Shown: one piece after another, positions 1 through 8,055 of the stretch
How the letters are laid out: each line of letters opens with the position of its first letter
Position numbering within the stretch: position 1 is the stretch's first letter
Notes under the pieces: generated by a model
Database searches by the model: none
Told to the model about the DNA's origin: nothing
What the model saw: only the letters and a program-made list of their open reading frames with translations
Position numbers and translations under genes: made by a program
Source of the DNA: SZUA-309 sp965232595
GTDB lineage: Bacteria; Pseudomonadota; Gammaproteobacteria; Pseudomonadales; Azotimanducaceae
NCBI GenBank assembly: GCA_965232595.1
Contig: OZ246983.1
Location: 310,001-374,000, forward strand
Direction: 5' to 3'
Length of the DNA: 64,000 nt

Positions 1-396
1 ATCAGAGAGGCCTGCGCGGTGCTGGCACGCTCACCGGCTGCCATGCTCATCTACCCCGAAGGCACCCGCTTCACTGCCGCCAAGCATCAGGCGAGCGGCG
101 CTCAAGCGGGCTATCGCCACCTCCTGGCACCGCGGCCCGGCGGCTTCAGCACGGTTCTGGAAGCCACCCAGGGGCAGGTGCAGACCGTGCTGGATGTAGA
201 CATCCACTATCCGGATACCACCCGTTTCTGGGTATTTCTTTCAGGGGGGGTGAGAGAACCGTTGGTGCGGATCAGCGCCCATGATGTGGACGCTATCAAC
301 GATCCGGCGCAATGGCTGCGCGAACGGTGGCAGGCGAAGGATGCCTGGCTCAGCGAGCAACGCGGCGAGGCCGCCTCGTCGCCCGCCGATGCCTGA
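1..396 (+). CDS. Lysophospholipid acyltransferase (PlsC-like), C-terminal part
   Basis: The frame is open from the first base, so the gene starts before the window and only its last 131 codons are seen. The motif YPEGTR near residue 18 of the visible part matches acyltransferase motif III (F/YPEGTR) of the PlsC/LPLAT family, which transfers an acyl chain to lysophosphatidate or a related lysolipid at the inner membrane. The following stretch, with a conserved Pro-Gly-Gly and a VLDVDIHYPD-like strand, resembles the YihG branch of these enzymes. The catalytic HX4D motif lies outside the window. The exact acceptor lipid cannot be told. Confidence 0.8.
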   Translation: MREACAVLARSPAAMLIYPEGTRFTAAKHQASGAQAGYRHLLAPRPGGFSTVLEATQGQVQTVLDVDIHYPDTTRFWVFLSGGVREPLVRISAHDVDAINDPAQWLRERWQAKDAWLSEQRGEAASSPADA

Positions 397-402
397 CGGG
401 AT

Positions 403-486
403 TCAGACCATCAACGGTGCGCAGATGCACACCGTGATCACCATAGCCGCAATCGGCCCGAAGTAGCGGGAGCCCAGCTTCAACAC
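403..486 (-). CDS. Possible 27-residue membrane peptide downstream of folE2
   Basis: A short frame starts with GTG at 486, right after the folE2 stop at 491-493, and has an AGGAG box about 9 bases upstream, inside the end of folE2. It would encode a 27-residue peptide with a basic N-terminal end (MLKLGSRYFG) followed by one hydrophobic segment rich in Ala, Val, Ile and Cys. Nearly all its codons end in G or C, as in the real genes around it. No known small-protein family is recognised. It could equally be chance open sequence in the gap between two convergent genes. Confidence 0.3.
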   Translation of the reverse strand: MLKLGSRYFGPIAAMVITVCICAPLMV

Positions 487-490
487 CGGC

Positions 491-1432
491 TCACACTCCT
501 GCGCGTGAGTAGCCGCCCGGCACGCCTTTGACGGCAATGGCCACCGCGTCATGCGCATGCAGGCTTTCCTGATGCTCGATGCGGACCCGGTAGTCCAGGT
601 ACTCATCCTGATCGAGCACCTGCTTCACGCGGCGGGCCGCGTCTTCGCAGAACATCAGGTTCTGACCGTTGCGGAGCGCAAACTCCTGCTCGTCTTCCCG
701 CTTCACCGCGGTCTGCACCGGCGTCGACAGGCCGTTCTCCAGGGCATCAATCAGCGGCAGAAAGGGAAACTCGCCGATCTCGCCGTCCAGCTTGACGCTC
801 ACTTCGGCAACGCTGCGCTGGCTGTGCGGGGTGGCGACGATGGCCTCCTGGGTGCCGAGCCAGGCGCGGACGTCGTCGAAGCTGAGTCCTTCACCGCGAG
901 AGAAGGCACCATCGAACGACTCCTGAATGAGCTGTCGGGCCAGGGCCGCGCTGCACGGGCAGGTGGACGAGTACAGCACGTCCACACCGAGCTCGAAGCT
1001 GAAGGCGCCGTCTTCGTAAATGGCATCCAGCTGCATCGGGTAGTTGTTCCAGCCTTTGTTATCCGACTTCAGCGCATCCCGCTGCACGCAGTAGTCGAAT
1101 GACAGCCGAACCCGGGCGCTGCCGCTGATGTCCCGGTGCGTGTTCAGCATGGCGCTGAGCAGCGCTTTCAGGCTCATCGGCGTCAGCGGGTGCTGCGCAG
1201 CGTGATCGTGCAGCAGCAGGTAAAGGCGGGACATGTGGATGCCCTTGGCGGTCGGATCCGTCAGATCGACGTAAGCATCGACGGTTGCCAGGGTGGAGAG
1301 ATCGCCAGGCAGCTGGATCGGCAGGTGGATGCGATTCATCCCAACCCAGGACAGCTCGCCGTCGGGCTGCTCCAGAGCTTGTCCCGCGATATCGGGCATG
1401 AGGGCCAGAGCAGTGGAAGGTGACGGTGCCAT
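491..1432 (-). CDS. folE2: GTP cyclohydrolase I, FolE2 type
   Basis: FolE2 (COG1469) converts GTP to 7,8-dihydroneopterin triphosphate, the first step of folate and queuosine-type deazapurine synthesis, and works with metals other than zinc. The 313-residue length is usual. Family hallmarks are visible: WVGMNRIHLPI near residue 29, VDAYVDL near 51, GIHMSRLYLLL near 64, the cysteine motif STCPCS at 156-161 carrying the likely metal/catalytic Cys, and ATPHSQRS near 200. The ATG at 1432 follows an AGGAG box at good distance. It is transcribed alone, convergent with the acyltransferase and divergent from the histidine kinase. FolE2 genes are often zinc-limitation regulated, but no Zur box was identified here. 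Confidence 0.93.
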   Translation of the reverse strand: MAPSPSTALALMPDIAGQALEQPDGELSWVGMNRIHLPIQLPGDLSTLATVDAYVDLTDPTAKGIHMSRLYLLLHDHAAQHPLTPMSLKALLSAMLNTHRDISGSARVRLSFDYCVQRDALKSDNKGWNNYPMQLDAIYEDGAFSFELGVDVLYSSTCPCSAALARQLIQESFDGAFSRGEGLSFDDVRAWLGTQEAIVATPHSQRSVAEVSVKLDGEIGEFPFLPLIDALENGLSTPVQTAVKREDEQEFALRNGQNLMFCEDAARRVKQVLDQDEYLDYRVRIEHQESLHAHDAVAIAVKGVPGGYSRAGV

Positions 1433-1608
1433 GAGGTTCTCCTGTGGGTTAATGAGCGCTCAGGCTATGGGCCAGGCGGTGAGCCGGTTGTGAGCATCGC
1501 ACCAAAACTGCTCACGCTCCGTTCACGGCCCTGAACCCACCATGCAATGTCTTCATTCCGGGGGTCCGGCCGGTTGGTTTGTGGCGGCCAATGACCTAGG
1601 GTGAGCGG

Positions 1609-2967
1609 ATGAGCGACGAGATGATCCCATTCACAGCAGAGAAAAAGACTTCTGGGCTGCGCGCCCGGATGGGCCGACTGTTCGCCATCCAGATCGCAGT
1701 GATTTCGCTCGCCACCCTGATCGGCATCTTCATCACCCAGCTGATCATCGAGGACCTGCTCACCCGCCAGGCGCTGAACCTGGAAGCCGAACACTTCTGG
1801 TCGCTCTACGACGAAAATCCCAGCCAGCCGCTACCGGACGTCTACAACATGCGTGGCTATCTGGTGACGGCTGGTGCAGCGGCCGCTCAGGCATCCGAGG
1901 CGCCTGCGCTGCCGAACGGGCTGGCCGATCTCACGCCTGGTTACGAGCGCACCACCGTGGATGGCCGCAGCCTGCTGGTCCACATTTCCGATCACTCGGG
2001 CAAACGTCTCTACCTGCTTTTCGAGGTCGATCGGGTTTCTGATCTGGCCTTCTATCTGGGCGTGGTGCCGCTGTCGATCGTGCTGCTGCTGATGTACCTG
2101 ACCCTGTTCGGCGTCTATCGCTGGTCGCAGCGCGCCCTCTCTCCCATCGTCCGGCTGGCCAATCAGCTCGAAAGCGTCGACTTCAACAGCACCGGTGGCA
2201 GGATCGAGCTGGATCTGGAACCGCTCAACGACGAGGTCGATGACGAGGTGGCAGCGATGATCCTGGCGGTTGAGCAGTTCACCGAGCGGCTCAACGCATC
2301 GCTGGAGCGGGAACGCATCTTCACCCGGGATGCCGGCCACGAGCTGCGCACCCCCGTGGCCGTTTTCAAAGGCAGCCTGGACCTGATGGAGCAGAACCGG
2401 GACCGGCCCCAGCACGACGTGCAGGCCCTGGCCCGCATGCGCAAAACCGTGGAGGACATGGAGGCGCTGCTGGAGACCCTGCTGCTGCTGGCCCGCGAAG
2501 AAGAGCTGGCAGCCCCCGCAGAGCCCATTCTGGTCAACGACGTGGTGAGCAACCAGCTCGATACCCTGCGTTTCCTGGCAGACCGCGGCTGCAACCAGAC
2601 CCGGCTGGCCGAAGAAACGGAGCTGCGGATCCGCGTGCCGCGCAAGGTGCTGGAGATCGTCCTCAGCAACCTGATCCGCAACGCCCTCACCTACACCAAC
2701 AGGGGCACGGTCACGGTGACCGTGACCCGGAACTCGGTGCAGGTCTCTGATACGGGGATGGGCATGACCCGGGAAGAGCTGGAAAACGCCTTCGAGCCGT
2801 TCTTCCGCGCGGAGCCCAGCCGTTCCGTCACCAAGGGGCACGGCCTGGGCCTGTCGATCGTTCGCCGCCTGTCCCGGCAGTTCGGCTGGACGGTGCTGAC
2901 CGCCAGCCAGCCCGGTGAGGGCACTTCGGTCGAGGTTCAGTTCCCCGCCAGCCAGCTGTACGCCTGA
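1609..2967 (+). CDS. Membrane sensor histidine kinase
   Basis: This is a 452-residue inner-membrane sensor kinase. A transmembrane helix spans about residues 21-47, a periplasmic domain of about 100 residues follows, and a second helix lies near 146-170, leading into a HAMP-like linker. The phosphoacceptor motif DAGHELRTP puts the histidine at about residue 244. The ATPase domain has the N box (SNLIRNALTY), G1 (SDTGMGM) and G2 (GHGLGLS). It converges on the response regulator at 2991-3665, with 23 bases between the stops, so the two are probably partners although they are not in one operon. The signal is unknown. Confidence 0.88.
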   Translation: MSDEMIPFTAEKKTSGLRARMGRLFAIQIAVISLATLIGIFITQLIIEDLLTRQALNLEAEHFWSLYDENPSQPLPDVYNMRGYLVTAGAAAAQASEAPALPNGLADLTPGYERTTVDGRSLLVHISDHSGKRLYLLFEVDRVSDLAFYLGVVPLSIVLLLMYLTLFGVYRWSQRALSPIVRLANQLESVDFNSTGGRIELDLEPLNDEVDDEVAAMILAVEQFTERLNASLERERIFTRDAGHELRTPVAVFKGSLDLMEQNRDRPQHDVQALARMRKTVEDMEALLETLLLLAREEELAAPAEPILVNDVVSNQLDTLRFLADRGCNQTRLAEETELRIRVPRKVLEIVLSNLIRNALTYTNRGTVTVTVTRNSVQVSDTGMGMTREELENAFEPFFRAEPSRSVTKGHGLGLSIVRRLSRQFGWTVLTASQPGEGTSVEVQFPASQLYA

Positions 2968-2990
2968 AGCCAGCAGCCTCGGCGACCTTC

Positions 2991-3665
2991 CTACTCTCTG
3001 ATCCGGTAGCCCTGCCCCGTCACGGTTTCGATCATGGGCTTGTCGAACGGCCGGTCTACGGCCTGGCGCAGGTTGTAGAGATGACTGCGCAACGCGTCGC
3101 TATCCGGCGGGTCCTCGTCCCAGAGCTCCCGTTCGATCTCCACCCGCTTGACCACCCGCGGGTGCTCTCGCATGAGGATGCGGAGGATCTCGAACACCGT
3201 CTTTGACGCCTTGATGGGCTGGCCTTCCCGGGTGATCTCCAGGGAGTCCGTGTCCAGGATCAGCTCACCCACCTGATAGCGGGACTCGAGGCCCTTGTCG
3301 CGACGCACCAGGGCGTCGATCCTTGCCACCAGCTCCGGCATGTCGAACGGCTTCACCAGGTAGTCATCCGCGCCCACATCGAAACCCTTCAGCTTGTCGT
3401 TGAGCTGATCCCGGGCCGTGAGCATGATGATGGGTGTGGTCAAGCGGGCGTCGTTGCGCAGGCGCTTGCATACCTCGATGCCGTCCACGCCTGGCAGCAT
3501 GATATCCAGGACGATGACGTCGAAGTTCTCGGTCACAGCCAGATGCAGGGCAACCAGGCCGTCTGCGGCGTAGTCGACGATGTGATCCGACGCCTCGAGG
3601 AAGGCGCCGACGGTTTCTGCCAGCTCCTGATGGTCTTCCACCAGCAGCACTTTGATCTTAGACAT
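2991..3665 (-). CDS. OmpR/PhoB-type response regulator
   Basis: The 224-residue product has a receiver domain followed by a winged-helix DNA-binding domain. Receiver residues are present: acidic pair in VEDHQE, phosphoacceptor Asp in IVLDIMLPG, Thr in MLTARD and Lys in YLVKPFD. The C-terminal part carries the winged-helix pattern ending in ETVTGQGYRIRE, typical of the OmpR family. The ATG at 3665 (MSKIKV) is chosen because it begins the receiver fold; longer upstream reading adds low-complexity sequence. No strong ribosome-binding site is visible. The likely partner is the neighbouring histidine kinase. Confidence 0.9.
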   Translation of the reverse strand: MSKIKVLLVEDHQELAETVGAFLEASDHIVDYAADGLVALHLAVTENFDVIVLDIMLPGVDGIEVCKRLRNDARLTTPIIMLTARDQLNDKLKGFDVGADDYLVKPFDMPELVARIDALVRRDKGLESRYQVGELILDTDSLEITREGQPIKASKTVFEILRILMREHPRVVKRVEIERELWDEDPPDSDALRSHLYNLRQAVDRPFDKPMIETVTGQGYRIRE

Positions 3666-3768
3666 GGTTACGAAGTGTACGATAACGGGAGGGTCGCACC
3701 CAATCCTCCCCCTACCGCGTGAACCAGGTGTGAACCAGCACCCCGGTTTCGAGAAAAAAGGTCGAGGC

Positions 3769-3795
3769 AAAAAAAAGGCGCCCGATGAGGGCGCC
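3769..3795 (-). terminator. Intrinsic terminator of the DUF4397 gene
   Basis: The plus strand reads an A-tract (3769-3776) followed by GGCGCCC-gatga-GGGCGCC (3777-3795). On the minus strand this is a perfect 7-bp GC stem with a 5-base loop followed by eight T residues, a textbook Rho-independent terminator. It lies 28 bases beyond the stop of the minus-strand DUF4397 gene and isolates it from the response regulator gene further on. Confidence 0.9.
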
Positions 3796-3822
3796 AATCA
3801 AGGGATCATAGTTCTTTGCGGA

Positions 3823-5256
3823 TCAGGGGATCAGGTCGTCGTCGACCTCGATCACGCCCAGCGGCAGGCCAATGCCGGTGTCGTCTCTGGCGATGGCCGT
3901 GTAGATGCCGCCACCAACCACATCAACGGTCACCGGACCGATCGCCGCGCCGGTAGAGCCGGTCTGCGTGATCGCGATGTCGTAGCTGCCCGGCGGCAGC
4001 GACAGGTAGCCGGTGTTCGCCTTGTACGGAACCGCCGTTGCCTGGAAGACGAAGTCGAGGCTGGTGTCGATGTCCATGCCCAGAGTGCCGCCCGCCGCGA
4101 CGTAGATGTCTACCTCGCCCGCGGTCACAGAAGCGTGGATCAGCCGAACCTTGGCTTCCGTGGTCACCCGACGGTTGTTGTCGTCTGCACCCAGCAGCTC
4201 GAGCGGGAAGTCCGGATCGGACAGCGTGCCGACCGCAATCGCCGTGCGCTCTGCGCCCAGCAGGAAGGGTACGTCTGCTTCCAGCACCGCATCGGCAGCG
4301 TCGCCACCTTCAGGAACAACCTTCAGGTTGTAGGTGCCCGGCTCCAGCGAAGCGTAGTCGGTCACGCCCTGATAGGGAGCACCGGCAAAGGCGCGAATCG
4401 TGTCGTTTACCAGCACGTCGACGGTCGGCGCATCCGGGGAGGCGTGCACGACGCGGACGTTAGCCGGGGTGTTCACGTCGCTGAACTCGAGCAGGGCGCC
4501 GCCAGTAGAGGCCACCAGCTTGATCGGCGCGTCGCCCGGGCCGGTGTTGACGACCGCGGCGATGACCAGATCAGCACCGCCCGGCAGAGAAATGGTGCCG
4601 GAGTCGTAGAACGGATTGCCGCCGTCACCAGGCGCAGATACCCGCACCTGATAGTCACCAGCCGGTACCACCAGCGGGTCCATGGTCAGCGGGTCGCCGA
4701 AATCAAACACGGCGTTGATCAGCGTGCCGTCGCCCGGGTTGAGCAGGTCGAGGCCCGGCTCAGACAGCCACACTTCAACGTCTGCCGCGATGGATGCCGC
4801 GTGGATGACGCGCAGGCGCACCTCGTCGGCCGCTACCGCCGGCTGGTCATCAACCAGGACGATCGGCTCGATGTTGAGCACGTCGTTTGCGGCGATCACG
4901 GTGATGCGCTGGTCTTCAGCCAGCGTCAGCACGGGGATGGGGTCGCCCATCTCCGGAATTACTACGGCGGTGGTGCCGTCAGCAAGAATGCCTTCCACTT
5001 CGATCGGGTAGTCACCCACATCCAGCGTCAGGAAAGCCGCTTCCAGGTAGTCGAGGTCTGAGATAACGGTCGCCGTATCGGAGACCACGTTGACAGCAGG
5101 CGCGTCCTGAGAGGCGTGAATCACCTCGATGGTGCCGGTCACAGCCGGCGCCGGAGTCGGAACCGCCGCTCCGCCGTTGTTGTCGTTGTCGCTGTCGCAA
5201 GCAGCCAGCACAAAGAGTGCCGAGAAGAGAATCGGCCATCTGAGCTTGGAAATCAT
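3823..5256 (-). CDS. DUF4397-repeat lipoprotein
   Basis: The 477-residue protein starts with a lipoprotein signal peptide; the lipobox ends LAAC with Cys20, followed by Asp, and then a Pro/Ala-rich linker. The mature part holds four related repeats of the DUF4397 type, each opening with a pattern such as IEVIHASQDAP, LRVIHAAS, VRVVHASPDAP or VRLIHAS. DUF4397 proteins are secreted or surface beta-rich proteins of unknown function in many bacteria. The gene stands alone, is followed by an intrinsic terminator and is divergent from the heme c/propeller gene. The 204-base divergent gap holds a TATAAATAG-like -10 element near 5425 facing the plus strand. Confidence 0.85.
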   Translation of the reverse strand: MISKLRWPILFSALFVLAACDSDNDNNGGAAVPTPAPAVTGTIEVIHASQDAPAVNVVSDTATVISDLDYLEAAFLTLDVGDYPIEVEGILADGTTAVVIPEMGDPIPVLTLAEDQRITVIAANDVLNIEPIVLVDDQPAVAADEVRLRVIHAASIAADVEVWLSEPGLDLLNPGDGTLINAVFDFGDPLTMDPLVVPAGDYQVRVSAPGDGGNPFYDSGTISLPGGADLVIAAVVNTGPGDAPIKLVASTGGALLEFSDVNTPANVRVVHASPDAPTVDVLVNDTIRAFAGAPYQGVTDYASLEPGTYNLKVVPEGGDAADAVLEADVPFLLGAERTAIAVGTLSDPDFPLELLGADDNNRRVTTEAKVRLIHASVTAGEVDIYVAAGGTLGMDIDTSLDFVFQATAVPYKANTGYLSLPPGSYDIAITQTGSTGAAIGPVTVDVVGGGIYTAIARDDTGIGLPLGVIEVDDDLIP

Positions 5257-5460
5257 TGGGAAGGTCCGTGCAGTTGTTATGGGAGACGCGATAATGCGCA
5301 GTGCCGGGTAAAGCCCGTGTCGCTGTCCGACCGTCCAACTTTGACGCGGTTTTTACATCCGCCGAACGATTCGATCGATACGGCAGATTTGATCCTGACC
5401 CTGCCGGTGCCGACACGGCGCTGCTATAAATAGGGCCGGGTGCAGAAACAGGGGATCAAG

Positions 5461-7164
5461 ATGGGACGCATCAGCGCACTGCTGCTGGCGCTGCTGGCGG
5501 GGCTCAACGCGCAGGCCGGCGTGCTCACAGGCAACGTCACCAATACCGATGACGAAGCGATGGAGGGGGTTCTGGTCAGGCTGACCGACGAGGCGGCCGG
5601 CATCTCCGAGTCCGTGTACACCGACTCGGCCGGTCGCTATGTGCTGGTCACCACGCTGCAGGGGGAGCTCGCGCTGCGGCTGCGCTCACCTTACTTCAAG
5701 GACGCAACCGCCAGCGTCGAGCTGGCCGGCAGCGGCACGGTCAGCCAGGACATGACCATGGTGGCGATGAGCGACCCCATGGAGATCTCCAACAGCCTGC
5801 CTGCCGCTTATCACTTCGGCAGCCTGCCCTTCGAAACCGGCGAGGATGCGGACTTCAATCGGCTGCAGTTCCAGCGCGATTGCCTGAGCTGCCACCAGAT
5901 CGGCAACCCCATGACCCGCATCCCGCGCACGCCCGAGTCCTGGGCCGCCAGTATCCAGCGCATGCACGTGTACCTCGGCAACTTCGATTTCGAGCTGCGC
6001 GACGCCCGCTCGGTGCTGCTGTCTCAGGGTTTCAACGGCAAGCCGCTGGCGGTGCGGCCGCAGTTTCCGCTGGATGTCTCACTCAGCAACACCAAGCTGT
6101 ACGAGTACCGGCTCGATCGGGCCGGCGTGCCGCACGATGCCATCTACAACCCGAAAGACGGGCTGCTCTACACCGTGGATCAGGCTCTGGACCATATGGC
6201 CATCACCGACCCCGCCACCGGCGAGACGGAGTACGTCACCCAGGCCGGCGGCGAGGCCATGCACTACCGGGCCGGTTTCAGCGAGGAGAACCCGGTAATC
6301 GGCGAGTTCAACCCGGGCGCCCGGCACGGCCCGCACTCCCTGGCCATGGGGCACGACGGCAAGTACTACGTGACCAACGCCGGCTCCCGCAGCATCGGCG
6401 TGTTCAATCCCGAGACCCGAGCCTGGGAGCCTGCCCACCTGATCGATCAGGCGACCGGCGCGGTCTACCCGCACACGATACGCGTCGATCAGCAGGGCAT
6501 GGTCTGGTTCACGCTTGCCGGCTCCGAGAACGTCGGCCGTCTGAATCCGGAAACCGGCGAGTTCACCATCCTCAACCTGCCGCTGCACGAGCCCATGGGC
6601 ATCGCCGGCACCACGCAGCCCTACGGCATCGACGTGAATCCCATCGACGGTTCGGTGTGGTACGGGCGTCTGTTCGCCGACAAGGTGGGCCGGATCGACG
6701 CCAGGACGCTGGAGATCACGGAGTACGACTCGCCGGTCAGCGGCCCGCGCCGCATGCACTTCGACAAGGCCGGCGTGCTCTGGCTCACCGGCTACTCAGA
6801 GGGCATGCTGGCCAGGATCGAGACGGAGGGCTTTAAGGCGACCGTATACCCGATGCCCGAGTTTGCTGAAGGCTTTCGCCCGGCGCCCTACGCTCTGGGC
6901 GTGCATCCGCAGAGTCAGGACATCTGGCTGAACGAAAACATGACCGACCGTCTCTATCGCTTCATCCCCGCGGAGGAGCGGTTCGTCGTTTATCCGGTTC
7001 CCCTGTCCGGCACCTACACCCGGGACATGACCTTCACCGAAGAAGGACAGGTCTGCACCTCCAACAACCCGATCCCGGCGCCGGCGCTGGAAGGCGGGGT
7101 GCTGCAGATCCTCTGCCTGGACCCTTACTATGAGCCCGCCGCGGTTGAAACCGCCCAACGCTAA
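5461..7164 (+). CDS. Exported heme c / Vgb-like beta-propeller protein
   Basis: The 567-residue product begins with a signal peptide (MGRISALLLALLAGLNAQA). Then come a carboxypeptidase-regulatory-like beta sandwich (about 20-105), a single heme c motif CLSCH near residue 145, and a large repeat region related to virginiamycin B lyase (Vgb)/NHL propellers, with blades of the type VWYGRLFADKVGRID and ITEYDSP. Start 5461 is chosen over an in-frame GTG at 5440 because AGGGG precedes it at correct distance and the signal peptide then begins cleanly. One heme suggests periplasmic electron transfer; lyase activity is not implied by the fold. It is followed after 9 bases by the M55 peptidase gene, probably co-transcribed. 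Confidence 0.82.
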   Translation: MGRISALLLALLAGLNAQAGVLTGNVTNTDDEAMEGVLVRLTDEAAGISESVYTDSAGRYVLVTTLQGELALRLRSPYFKDATASVELAGSGTVSQDMTMVAMSDPMEISNSLPAAYHFGSLPFETGEDADFNRLQFQRDCLSCHQIGNPMTRIPRTPESWAASIQRMHVYLGNFDFELRDARSVLLSQGFNGKPLAVRPQFPLDVSLSNTKLYEYRLDRAGVPHDAIYNPKDGLLYTVDQALDHMAITDPATGETEYVTQAGGEAMHYRAGFSEENPVIGEFNPGARHGPHSLAMGHDGKYYVTNAGSRSIGVFNPETRAWEPAHLIDQATGAVYPHTIRVDQQGMVWFTLAGSENVGRLNPETGEFTILNLPLHEPMGIAGTTQPYGIDVNPIDGSVWYGRLFADKVGRIDARTLEITEYDSPVSGPRRMHFDKAGVLWLTGYSEGMLARIETEGFKATVYPMPEFAEGFRPAPYALGVHPQSQDIWLNENMTDRLYRFIPAEERFVVYPVPLSGTYTRDMTFTEEGQVCTSNNPIPAPALEGGVLQILCLDPYYEPAAVETAQR

Positions 7165-7173
7165 GAGCACATC

Positions 7174-8031
7174 ATGAAGGTATACATCAGCGTCGATATG
7201 GAAGGCATATCCGGCCTGGTCCGCTGGCCGGACGTGGCAAGCTCCGGCATCGACTTCGAACGCAATCGCGGCCTGATGACCCTGGATGCAAACGCCGCGA
7301 TCGAAGGGGCTTTTGCCGCCGGTGCCTCGGCGGTGATCGTCGAGGAGAATCACGGCGTCGAAGATCTCTGCGTGCTTGACATGACCCTGATCGATCCCGG
7401 CTGCCGGGTCATCCGCGGTGCCGGCCGGCCCGGGGCTACCACCATGGCGGGTCTGGACGCCGAGGTGGGCGTCGTGCTGCTGATCGGCCACCATGGTCGC
7501 GCCGGCTCCTTCCCAGGGATCATGGCGCACACCATCTCCTACGGCGGCTTCAAGCTGGTTTCCCTGGCGGGTCAGCCCATTGGCGAGCCGGATTTCTTCG
7601 CCCGCCGGGCCGGAGAGCTGGGGGTGCCCGTCGGCATGGTCAGCGGCGATCAGGTGGTGGCGGAACAGGTGCAGGCCCTCTGCCCCTGGGCGGAAGCCGT
7701 GATCGTCAAAACCGCCCTCGGCAACCAGTCAGCGGACTGCATCCCGCCCGTTCGTGCCCGGGAGCTGATCCGGGCGGGCGCCGAGCGAACGGTGGCGAGA
7801 GCCATGGCGGGAGAACTGGAAGTCTGCACCGACATCGGCGGGCCCTACGAGTTTGAGGTCGAGCTGCGTGCACCGGCACCGGAGGCCATGCGCGAGAACC
7901 TGGCGAGCCTGGAGGGCTTCGAGCTGCTGGCAGACAACCTGGTCCGCGTGACCGCACCGGACATGGATCTGGGCTTTCGACGGGTGGCCTACCTCGGTTA
8001 CGCCGATCGGCCGGGCGTTACCCGGCACTGA
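7174..8031 (+). CDS. M55 family D-aminopeptidase (DppA-like)
   Basis: M55 peptidases are zinc enzymes that release N-terminal D-amino acids from short peptides, known from Bacillus DppA. The 285-residue sequence keeps family metal ligands: Asp8 and Glu10 in SVDMEG, His60 in VEENHG, and the GHHG motif at about 105-108. SYGGFKLV and a later GQPIGE follow, as in the family. It sits 9 bases after the heme c/propeller gene. A cytoplasmic location is expected because no signal peptide is seen. Together with the amidohydrolases and M19 genes of the window it points to use of D-amino-acid-containing peptides. Confidence 0.88.
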   Translation: MKVYISVDMEGISGLVRWPDVASSGIDFERNRGLMTLDANAAIEGAFAAGASAVIVEENHGVEDLCVLDMTLIDPGCRVIRGAGRPGATTMAGLDAEVGVVLLIGHHGRAGSFPGIMAHTISYGGFKLVSLAGQPIGEPDFFARRAGELGVPVGMVSGDQVVAEQVQALCPWAEAVIVKTALGNQSADCIPPVRARELIRAGAERTVARAMAGELEVCTDIGGPYEFEVELRAPAPEAMRENLASLEGFELLADNLVRVTAPDMDLGFRRVAYLGYADRPGVTRH

Positions 8032-8055
8032 TCACCAGGAATGAAGCGCCGGCTC

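Noticed and set aside
3652..5061. Long open frame antisense to the DUF4397 gene
   Set aside because: It has no domain and its residues follow from the G/C-rich codons of the real gene on the other strand.
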